NCBI GenBank assembly: GCA_937139495.1
Contig: CAKZQC010000019.1
Location: 1 to 64,000, forward strand
Length of the DNA stretch: 64,000 bases
Direction: 5' to 3'
Origin: an uncultured Saprospiraceae bacterium
GTDB taxonomy: Bacteria; Bacteroidota; Bacteroidia; Chitinophagales; Saprospiraceae
The notes under the pieces were generated by a model, which worked only from the letters and a program-made list of their open reading frames with translations, did no database searches and was not told where the DNA came from. Below, in pieces: positions 28,338 to 35,577 of the stretch. Position numbers and translations under genes: made by a program. The stretch's first letter is position 1. Each line of letters opens with the position of its first letter.

Positions 28338-30650
28338 ATGAAAAACAAGCGGTTTGTTTTTGGAGTGATTTTGATAGGATTTTTTTTGGTGGAAACGACT
28401 ACTTTTGCACAAAAAAGTAAGCCATTGCCATGGAAAAAGCGGGCTAAAATGGCACTAGAGTATTACCAAAGTGGTGATTATGCCAACGCTGCACGCACCT
28501 ACCGAACTGTTTATCAAGATAAGCCCGACAAGCTAGAATACACTTATGAAGCAGGTATGGCTTACCTTGCTTTTCGAGATTATGCCAATGCCGTCAAATC
28601 GCTGGCTCCTGTCAAGGATCAGAGCAACCTATATGACAAAGCAGGTTATTATTATGCACTAGCACTCAAACAAAAAGGAAATACAGCTGCCGCCAAAGTA
28701 GCTTTTGAAGATTTTTTGGTAGCCTATCAAGGCAGCGACAAAGCACTCTACAAAGATTTGGTAGATAACGAAATAAGAGGCTGCAACTATAGCCTAAAGG
28801 CACAAGAATACACCGACCCAACCGTGACGATACAGCATTTGTCTAGTCCCATCAATACCAGCAGAACAGAATTTGCCCCTATTCCATTCAATAATAATGT
28901 CCTTTATTTTTCGACAACCAGCAAGGGTGTAGCCAAAATACATCGTTCTCAACGAGATGAAAAAGGCAATTGGTCAAGACCAGAAGTCCCTCAAATATTT
29001 GTAGGAAAAATGGAAAAGCCACACTTCGGAAATGGCTCTTTTTCAGACGATGGCAAGCGATTTTATTTTACAGAATGTCAAGTAGATCCAGATCCCTCTT
29101 GTGCTATTTATATGATGGAAGAAGCAGATGGCGAATGGGGTAAACCTAAGCCGCTGCCAGACTATATCAATGCTGCTGGAACCAATACCACACACCCTTA
29201 TTTGGTGACCACCACGAAAGAAGAAATACTGTATTTTTCTTCTACTCGCCCTGGCGGTAGAGGCGGTTTAGACCTTTGGTACACGACTCGATCGCTAGCA
29301 GGCGGTAGCTTTACATTGCCCAAAAACCTAGGTAGAAACATCAACACCAAAGGCGACGAAATTAGTCCTTTTTATGATGTACACGAAGGTGTATTGTACT
29401 TTAGTTCCAATGGTCGTGTGAGTGCAGGCGGGTTAGATGTATTCCAATCTAAAGGAGCCAAATTAGAATGGGAAATTGCACAAAATATGGGCTTTCCGAT
29501 CAACTCATTTGCCGACGATTTGTATTATACGATTTCGCCCTCGCATGGAGGAGGTTATTTGGTTTCCAATCGAGCATTTTTGCCCAAACGAACGGCTACA
29601 ACCGATGATGATATTTTCTACTTTGCACAACAAAAAATAGTAATAGAATGGAATGGAAAAGTAATCGCCAATAGCGAATCCATCGTACCAGCAGTATTGC
29701 AAGATGTTAATATCAAACTCTTTGAAATAAACGGTCAAGATGACCAGCAAGTAGCAGAACAGATGTTGGCAGAAGGTATTTTTTCGCTGGAGCTAAATCC
29801 CGAAAAATCGTACTTGTTGGTCTGCCATAAAGAAGGCTATCAAGAGGCAACGGTGAGCGTGAAAACGAGTGGGAACTCAGAAGAAATTACAAAAGATTTG
29901 ATACTCTATCCGATAGAAGTAGTAGTGGTAGAACCCGACTGGGACGCTATAAAATATAGTATCGTTCCTGAGGAATACAATGCCAATGAAGCGGCTTTTG
30001 AGTTGCCTAAATCGCCTATTGATGCCGAAGGCAACCCATATCAAGACAATGAATTAATTGTGTACAAAGAACTCAAAGAAATAGCCGAATTGGGGGACGA
30101 ACACAAGTTGTATTTTGATGCCGAAGGCAATCCACAGCCTTATCGAAAGCCTATAGAAATAGCCATAGTAGCAACAACAGATAGCTCAGGGCAGAACGAA
30201 AACCCTACTTTTGGTATTGCAACAGATACACCACCTGCACCTATTGCGTCCACGCTGTATGAGCAGATATATAATGAACAAAAAGTAGCAGAACATGGCG
30301 TAGTATATAAAATACAAGTGGCTGCTGTTCGCAAATTTAGAGCGAGTAACTACGAGCCGCTCAAAGAGGTGGGGAATCTGTCGATGGAGAATATCAGTGG
30401 CAATATCCGTCGGGTAATGGTGGTCGATGGCTCCTCGAATGGTGAAGAAGGAGAAGGATTCAAATCAAAAGGAAAGGCACTCAATGTCTTGGGATATATT
30501 CTTAATAATACGGTTTTTGAGTACGCTTTCGTGATTAAGTATGTAGATGGTAAACGAGTAGGCGAGGGGTTTAGAGGCTGGAATGAAGAGGAAGGACTAG
30601 AAACAACACCAGCCACTAAGGATAGCAAGAAAAAATATGGTGGATTTTAG
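28338..30650 (+). CDS. TPR-PD40-SPOR-like envelope protein 2
   Basis: A 770-residue tandem paralogue of the preceding gene with the same architecture: signal peptide, LPWKKRAKMALEYYQSGDYA TPR region, PD40 propeller (FAPIPFNNNVLYFSTTSKG, GVLYFSSNGRVSAGGLDVF), regulatory-type beta domain, acidic linker, and a SPOR-like end from VYKIQVAAVRKFRASNYE (about residue 655). The propeller is highly conserved between the pair, while the linker before the SPOR-like domain differs. The ATG starts only 19 bases after the inter-gene hairpin. The pair arose by duplication and may form a heteromer or act in different states. Confidence 0.75.
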   Translation: MKNKRFVFGVILIGFFLVETTTFAQKSKPLPWKKRAKMALEYYQSGDYANAARTYRTVYQDKPDKLEYTYEAGMAYLAFRDYANAVKSLAPVKDQSNLYDKAGYYYALALKQKGNTAAAKVAFEDFLVAYQGSDKALYKDLVDNEIRGCNYSLKAQEYTDPTVTIQHLSSPINTSRTEFAPIPFNNNVLYFSTTSKGVAKIHRSQRDEKGNWSRPEVPQIFVGKMEKPHFGNGSFSDDGKRFYFTECQVDPDPSCAIYMMEEADGEWGKPKPLPDYINAAGTNTTHPYLVTTTKEEILYFSSTRPGGRGGLDLWYTTRSLAGGSFTLPKNLGRNINTKGDEISPFYDVHEGVLYFSSNGRVSAGGLDVFQSKGAKLEWEIAQNMGFPINSFADDLYYTISPSHGGGYLVSNRAFLPKRTATTDDDIFYFAQQKIVIEWNGKVIANSESIVPAVLQDVNIKLFEINGQDDQQVAEQMLAEGIFSLELNPEKSYLLVCHKEGYQEATVSVKTSGNSEEITKDLILYPIEVVVVEPDWDAIKYSIVPEEYNANEAAFELPKSPIDAEGNPYQDNELIVYKELKEIAELGDEHKLYFDAEGNPQPYRKPIEIAIVATTDSSGQNENPTFGIATDTPPAPIASTLYEQIYNEQKVAEHGVVYKIQVAAVRKFRASNYEPLKEVGNLSMENISGNIRRVMVVDGSSNGEEGEGFKSKGKALNVLGYILNNTVFEYAFVIKYVDGKRVGEGFRGWNEEEGLETTPATKDSKKKYGGF

Positions 30651-30735
30651 AGGGGACTAATTACAAATAGGCTTTGGAATAGAAGTTGACTTAAATACGC
30701 TCTAATCTCTAATACAACTCAAAAAACAAAAAACT

Positions 30736-30999
30736 ATGAAATACATATTCTATATACTAAAAATAACGCTGCTTTGTGCTTTGATTGGTGCGAGTGTGCC
30801 GATGATGGCACAATCCAATAAGCAGAAGACCAAGAAGACCCGAAAATCTAAGAAAGGCACTCGCAAAAAAGACTATGCTACGCCCACAGAGGGCAATTTG
30901 GCAAACCCCAAGGATTATCAATTCAAGAAAGTAAATGCTCAAAGAGCTAGAGATCGACGCAAGAGAGAGCGCCAGCGTAATCGTCGTCGCAGACGTTAG
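30736..30999 (+). CDS. Small, highly basic secreted protein
   Basis: An 87-residue product with a signal peptide (ILKITLLCALIGASVPMMAQ) followed by a mature part dominated by Lys and Arg: QKTKKTRKSKKGTRKKDY at the front and a tail of DRRKRERQRNRRRRR. It has no Cys. It lies 85 bases after the second TPR-PD40 gene on the same strand and before a strong terminator, so it may be cotranscribed. The very high positive charge suggests binding to an acidic partner such as LPS, nucleic acid or the acidic linkers of its neighbours; this is inference. Confidence 0.65.
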   Translation: MKYIFYILKITLLCALIGASVPMMAQSNKQKTKKTRKSKKGTRKKDYATPTEGNLANPKDYQFKKVNAQRARDRRKRERQRNRRRRR

Positions 31000-31017
31000 T
31001 CATCTTATCTAAAATAA

Positions 31018-31058
31018 CAAGCCGCTACTGTGTGTTTATTGACATAGTAGCGGCTTGT
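31018..31058. terminator. Terminator after the basic-protein gene
   Basis: Perfect 13-base stem ACAAGCCGCTACT / AGTAGCGGCTTGT with a loop of about 15 bases, followed by TTT. It also faces the end of mlaF on the other strand. Confidence 0.7.
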
Positions 31059-31072
31059 TTATGATAATGCAA

Positions 31073-31093
31073 TTATATATATATATATATATA
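31073..31093. repeat. (TA)n microsatellite
   Basis: About ten uninterrupted TA units just past the stop codon of mlaF on the minus strand. Confidence 0.9.
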
Positions 31094-31095
31094 AT

Positions 31096-31878
31096 TTATG
31101 CTTTTGACTTCCTTGTTGCATTGAGATTAGCGGCATCACGCAAACGCTGCAAAAAGGGCGAAGCAAAGATGAAATCTTGTAGCAAATCATTATCGCTATT
31201 CATGACTTCCTTCCGAGTTCCTACCCAAGCCAACTCACCAAAGTGAAGCAAGTTAATCTTGTCGCCGATTTCCATTACCGAGTTCATATCATGTGTATTG
31301 ATGACTGTAGTAATATTATTTTCTATTGTAATTTTATGGATCAAAGCATCAATTTTCATGGAAGTTGTCGGATCAAGTCCAGAGTTTGGCTCATCACAAA
31401 ACAGGTACTTAGGATTGAGAATAATAGCACGTGCAATACCGACCCGTTTTTGCATACCACCCGATACTTCCGAAGGATATTTATTGTTGCTACCAGTCAA
31501 TTCTACACGTTCTAGTGTTTCGTTAACCTTTTTGAGTTTTTCTTTTTGAGTCAATTTCGTGAACATATCTAGTGGAAACTTGACGTTTTCTTCTACGCTC
31601 ATTGAGTCAAAGAGAGCAGAACCCTGAAAAAGCATACCCATTTGGCTACGGATTTCCTTCATTTGGCGAGGATTGAGTGCCGTAAAGTTAATATCACCAT
31701 ACCAAACTGCCCCACTAGTTGGCTTGATTAAGCCGACCAAAAGTTTGAGCATGACCGTCTTTCCTGCACCTGATTTGCCAATTATTAAGTTGGTTTTTCC
31801 TTCCTCAAACACGGTAGAAATACCTTTGAGAACTTCTTGATCACCAAACTGTTTTTTTACATTTTCTATTTTAATCAT
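31096..31878 (-). CDS. mlaF: Mla-type ABC transporter ATP-binding protein
   Basis: A 260-residue ATPase that powers phospholipid movement between the outer and inner membranes. Walker A GKSGAGKT (about 34-41), signature VSGGMQKRVGIARA, Walker B YLFCDEPNSGLDP and the His-switch NTHDMNSV are intact. The MQKR version of the signature is typical of MlaF/Ttg2A. It starts 3 bases after the permease gene ends, so the two form an operon. A substrate-binding MCE protein (MlaD) is not found next to them. Confidence 0.9.
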   Translation of the reverse strand: MIKIENVKKQFGDQEVLKGISTVFEEGKTNLIIGKSGAGKTVMLKLLVGLIKPTSGAVWYGDINFTALNPRQMKEIRSQMGMLFQGSALFDSMSVEENVKFPLDMFTKLTQKEKLKKVNETLERVELTGSNNKYPSEVSGGMQKRVGIARAIILNPKYLFCDEPNSGLDPTTSMKIDALIHKITIENNITTVINTHDMNSVMEIGDKINLLHFGELAWVGTRKEVMNSDNDLLQDFIFASPFLQRLRDAANLNATRKSKA

Positions 31879-31881
31879 GGT

Positions 31882-32619
31882 CTATGTCATTACTAAGGCA
31901 ATAATATAATCTGCCAAAAGTACTAGAATATTGGCAATTACAACAGCATTGGTACTCGCTTTTCCGAGTTCAATACTACCCCCTGTTACAAAAAATCCTT
32001 GATAGCAAGCTACCGAAGTCAATAAGAATGCGAACACAACCGACTTGACTAACATCATCAAGATATTGTGTGTCTCAAAGAACGCTCTTAGTCCCTGCAT
32101 GAATTCTGCATCCGATACCAGGTTGCCTGCTACACAGGCAATATAGCCACCTGCCATACCAAAGAAGGCAGACAAAATAACTAACATTGGGATTACAAAT
32201 ACCGCCGCAAATATTTTGGGCGCGACCAAATAAGAGACCGTATCCACTCCCATTACTTGTAGGGCGTCAATCTGTTCTTTTTGTCGCATACCACCAAGTT
32301 CTGCGGCAATATTGGAGCCTACCTTGCCCGCTAGAGCCAAACAGGTAAACGTGGGCGCTAACTCAATAATCATAATATCTCGAACAATATACCCGATATA
32401 ATACCGAGGTATAGTCGAAGAACCAAGTTGGTAAGCAAACTGCACGGCAGTTACCGCACCAATAAATATAGAAACTAAGCCGACAATAACTAGGGAGCCA
32501 ACTCCAATGTCATTCATCTGTCGCATGGTTTCTTTCCAATACATCGAAATTTTTTCGGGACGTCTAAACATGTTCTTAATGAACAACATGTAGCGCCCGA
32601 AGTGGAAGAGTACGTTCAA
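31882..32619 (-). CDS. mlaE: Mla-type ABC transporter permease
   Basis: A 245-residue inner-membrane permease of the MlaE family with about five membrane segments. Signature parts are GSLVIVGLVSIFIGAVTAVQ, LAGKVGSNIAAELGGMRQKEQIDALQVMGV and TSVACYQGFFVTGG. The N-terminus HFGRYMLFIKNMFRRPEK matches the family start, but the only usable initiation codon near it is TTG at 32619. That codon overlaps the stop of an upstream minus-strand frame and sits just after a run of ten A. It partners the following ATPase in one operon. Confidence 0.88.
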   Translation of the reverse strand: MNVLFHFGRYMLFIKNMFRRPEKISMYWKETMRQMNDIGVGSLVIVGLVSIFIGAVTAVQFAYQLGSSTIPRYYIGYIVRDIMIIELAPTFTCLALAGKVGSNIAAELGGMRQKEQIDALQVMGVDTVSYLVAPKIFAAVFVIPMLVILSAFFGMAGGYIACVAGNLVSDAEFMQGLRAFFETHNILMMLVKSVVFAFLLTSVACYQGFFVTGGSIELGKASTNAVVIANILVLLADYIIALVMT

Positions 32620-33017
32620 GGTCTTATTTTTTTTTTGTGAATAGCACGACTAGCTGAAAAGCGATTAGTTGCTTCTCGAATGCGCACCAATTGCCGATTG
32701 TAGGCAACTTCTATATCAATACAATTTTTGACAAACTATGTTCTGTTATTTCTACCTTATGGCTCTTTCGAGCAATAAAAAAGTAACTTTGAGACAGTCC
32801 GTGACTGCAAATTGCAACAAAAAGTACATTTTTTATAAAAAACAACCTTTTTTGTACGAATAGATTATACATTATTACTTGCACAAAATTGTAACAAAGG
32901 CAGTAAAGCAGGCTTTTCTGTTTGGTTACTCTTCTCGAACTACTTATATTGTGCTAATAAGCTCTAATGCAGCACCTAAACTATTTGCTCCCACAACCAC
33001 CCACTACCTAATATATT
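32620..33017. other. Intergenic region with a short frame leading into mlaE
   Basis: About 400 bases between the divergent mlaE and the membrane-protein gene. On the minus strand, 32743-32616 has a stop-free, protein-like reading (AYNRQLVRIREATNRFSASR) that ends TGA overlapping the mlaE TTG; no ATG precedes it. The rest is A/T-rich with no recognised gene or terminator. Confidence 0.4.
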
Positions 33018-33782
33018 ATGGCAAAGAAAAGATTGATAGAACTAACGGTGCAAAATGCAGCACAAGCCTATCTCAAACAGTATTACAAAATAAAAAAAAA
33101 TCAGAGTACTATATTTAGCAATATAGAAGAGCGTACCAAACAAGAGTATGGTATGAAACGAGCAGATGGACTGTTGGCGTATAAACTGAGCAAAAAAAAG
33201 GCGTATGTGATTTCTATGGAAGCCAAATCGCACAAGACATTGCCAGCACTCCGCCCTTATCGAGTCAATAAGTTGTGGGTCAAAGATGCCATCTGGAAAG
33301 GCTTTTTGTTGACAGTGGGCAGTGGTTTGATATTTTTTGTGTGGCGTGGCTCTGGCGGATTAGAGCGTTTTCTGTTGCCCTTGGGGGCATGGCTAGGTAT
33401 TGCGTTGACACATTTAGCACTCTTCCAAAAAAGTGCGAAATATCAAGAAATGGAAGTAATCCATCAAGTATTTCAGTATCCAGCCAACGAACAATGGCTA
33501 TCACTTTCCGAAGATTCGTTTGAGATGATCGCTCCTAGCTTACGTATGAACCTGTTCAAGATTTGCAAAGCTAGAGATATAGGCGTGCTGATGGTTGATG
33601 CCAAAAAAAACGTGCAGCTCATTCACGCTGCCAAGCCACACCGCAAGTGGGGCAAGGATTATTTGCAGTTTTACCTCAATGAGTACAGTATTCGACAGTT
33701 TTTGGGATTGCAATTCAAAATTCCACCTGCTTCTGCAAAAAAGAAAAAGAAGAAAAAAGTTCTCCAGTCTCGTTGGAAATAG
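33018..33782 (+). CDS. Membrane protein with PD-(D/E)XK-like nuclease motif
   Basis: A 254-residue protein. The N-terminal part has RADGLLAY (Asp50) followed by YVISMEAKSH (Glu68, Lys70), which is the D...ExK spacing of PD-(D/E)XK nucleases. Two hydrophobic segments follow (about 93-109 and 117-136). After them comes LFKICKARDIGVLMVDA (179-195), which resembles the helix and strand that close the same fold in restriction-like enzymes. The tail is Lys-rich (KKKKKKK). This would be a nuclease domain interrupted by a membrane hairpin, unusual for the fold. No methyltransferase or defence neighbour is present. The function is unproven; it could be an inactive membrane protein. Confidence 0.5.
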   Translation: MAKKRLIELTVQNAAQAYLKQYYKIKKNQSTIFSNIEERTKQEYGMKRADGLLAYKLSKKKAYVISMEAKSHKTLPALRPYRVNKLWVKDAIWKGFLLTVGSGLIFFVWRGSGGLERFLLPLGAWLGIALTHLALFQKSAKYQEMEVIHQVFQYPANEQWLSLSEDSFEMIAPSLRMNLFKICKARDIGVLMVDAKKNVQLIHAAKPHRKWGKDYLQFYLNEYSIRQFLGLQFKIPPASAKKKKKKKVLQSRWK

Positions 33783-34292
33783 CTTCTTGCCCTTTGGGCA
33801 ATTCTTTGAAAAACTGTTGATTTTTATTTGTGACAATCGTTGATTTTGGAGAGCTTATTTTCAAACAATCAAAGAAAGACGTATTGTTTTGTTGAACCTT
33901 TGTTTTTTCTTGTTTCAATTGTAGGTCGCTTAAGTGCATTTTTGTTGAGGTTATGTTGTTGTTATCTTACACAAAGAGGTCTTTTGAGTGCATTTTGATA
34001 TTTTTGTTGAACAAAAAAATATTTTTTTGAAATTTTGTTTAACGTGCAATTCTTTGTTTATCAGGGTTTTATGTAAAACTGTTCTTTTTTTATTTATTTT
34101 GTTTAATAAAAATTTAATTTCGGTTAAACAAAACTTCGATTTGAGTCGTTATAGTAGTGTAATTCAAACAAAACGGATAGGTTGGAGATGCGAAGATTGG
34201 CTTTTGGGAAGGTCATAGATCACAACAGAAACTATCATAAAATAAATCAAAGAGTTACTTTAATAATAAAATTATTATTTAATTTTTTGCAA
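33783..34292. other. Gene-free region with repeated TTTTGTTKAAC-like motif
   Basis: About 510 bases of strongly A/T-rich DNA with no convincing gene. The motif TTTTGTTKAAC or a one-base variant occurs at 33887, 34002, 34033 and 34097 on the plus strand and at 34123-34133 and 34163-34173 on the minus strand. The copies at 34097 and 34123 form an 11-base inverted repeat. It may be a binding-site cluster or belong to a non-coding transcript that ends at the terminator beginning at 34293. Confidence 0.45.
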
Positions 34293-34333
34293 GGCATTGT
34301 AGTAGAAGTTATTCTACTACAATGCCTTTTTTT
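34293..34333 (+). terminator. Strong terminator without an adjacent upstream gene
   Basis: Perfect 13-base stem GGCATTGTAGTAG / CTACTACAATGCC with an 8-base loop followed by TTTTTTT. The nearest upstream plus-strand gene ended about 510 bases earlier. Confidence 0.85.
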
Positions 34334-34390
34334 ATATTGCCACGTTACTAGATAAGAGTATTATTTTCAGAATCAAACATAATAAGATAC

Positions 34391-35275
34391 GTGGCTTCTT
34401 CAATAGATAAACCAACTGTTTATACGCACAAAAAAGCACTTATTGAACTGCACTTAGCAGCGATATTATTTGGAGGTGCAGGCTTGTTTGCCGAATTTAT
34501 TACGATTAGTGCAGGCGGAATCGTGCTGGGGCGGGCTTTGATAGCAGCGGTGTTTATAGCTGTCGTACATTTTCTTGTGCGACCTATTTTGGTATTGCCC
34601 AAAAGCAAAAAAGACCGTATTCAATTTGTAGTACTTGGATTTATTTTAGCCTTGCATTGGGTTAGTTTTTTTGTTTGCATACAAATGACGACCGTGGCGA
34701 TTGGCGTGTTGACTTTTTCGAGTTTTCCAATATTTACGATACTGTTGGTCGCTCTGATGAACAAACGATTGCCTAGCAATACCAATATATTGCTGTCCTT
34801 GGTTGCGTTGTTTGGGATTGGGCTGCTGCTCAATCCTACAGAACTACAAACGTCTAATGTAGTCGGTGTTTTGGTCGGTATTTTTTCGGGTTTTACCTGT
34901 GCGATACTGACGATTTATAGTCAACGCCTACTAGAAAATTATAGTGGTGTACAAGTCGCTTTTTACCAAAATGGCATTGCTGCCTTATTCCTTGTTCCTT
35001 TTTATAGCTACGATATTATTGCGAATACGACTGGGGTCGAATACCTTTATTTCTTATTTTTAGGAATTGCCCTGACGGCTATAGCACATACATTGTTTAT
35101 CAATAGTATGGAGCGAGTTAGTCCTCAAACGGCTAGTTTAGTAGCGAGTTTGGAGCCTGTTTATGGCATTGTACTAGCGTGGTTGCTACTGCATCAAGTG
35201 CCAACTTGGTCAGTCGTGATTGGTGGCGTATTAATATTAGGTGTTGCTTTTGTGGCATCTATGCCTAGAGAATAA
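34391..35275 (+). CDS. EamA/DMT-family transporter
   Basis: A 294-residue inner-membrane protein with about ten membrane segments in two EamA halves (about 15-145 and 158-290). The typical ends ALHWVSFFVCIQMTTVAIGVLTFSSFPIFT and LFINSMERVSPQTASLVASLEPVYGIVLAWLLLHQ are present. It probably exports or exchanges a small metabolite; the substrate cannot be told. It starts with GTG at 34391. Its TAA stop codon coincides with the target site of the MITE-like element that follows directly. Confidence 0.85.
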   Translation: MASSIDKPTVYTHKKALIELHLAAILFGGAGLFAEFITISAGGIVLGRALIAAVFIAVVHFLVRPILVLPKSKKDRIQFVVLGFILALHWVSFFVCIQMTTVAIGVLTFSSFPIFTILLVALMNKRLPSNTNILLSLVALFGIGLLLNPTELQTSNVVGVLVGIFSGFTCAILTIYSQRLLENYSGVQVAFYQNGIAALFLVPFYSYDIIANTTGVEYLYFLFLGIALTAIAHTLFINSMERVSPQTASLVASLEPVYGIVLAWLLLHQVPTWSVVIGGVLILGVAFVASMPRE

Positions 35276-35519
35276 GAGCATGTTTGAAATTATAGTTTTT
35301 GATGATTTGTGTCCCGACGTTCGTTGGGATCCGTGATAGGATTTTTCTGTTAGATGAATACAACTAACCCTTTAGGGTAAGTATCCTGTGGATACTTAGT
35401 GGAATGGACCACTAGTGGGCTTTTTTTACTTCATAGCCTTAGCTATGGAGTAAAAAAAGGTGAAATATAAGAGGAAAAGACATTTCAAATTGCAAATTAG
35501 TATAATTTTAAACATGCTC
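35276..35519 (+). repeat. MITE-like element, copy B, with hairpin array
   Basis: A 244-base element with 19-base terminal inverted repeats (GAGCATGTTTGAAATTATA, one mismatch between ends) and a TAA direct repeat outside each end (35273-35275, 35520-35522). Inside lie hairpins at 35312-35329, 35367-35378, 35379-35397, 35409-35418 and 35432-35447; the last extends into a stem of about 16 bases (35422-35457) with T and A tracts. TNA duplications and GAGC ends suggest mobilisation by an IS5/IS1031-type transposase. No coding frame is present. Confidence 0.8.
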
Positions 35520-35577
35520 TAAATACATTTTCGTATTTTGAGCCTATTCGTCCAATCGTCGAAAACAACATTAAGCT

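Noticed and set aside
32879-33118. 79-codon plus-strand frame before the membrane-nuclease gene
   Set aside because: Overlaps the real gene in another frame and has no protein-like pattern.
33988-34218. 76-codon plus-strand frame in the gap before the EamA gene
   Set aside because: GTG start, low-complexity Phe/Leu/Lys composition typical of A/T-rich non-coding DNA, no signal or domain, and it overlaps the repeated motif cluster.
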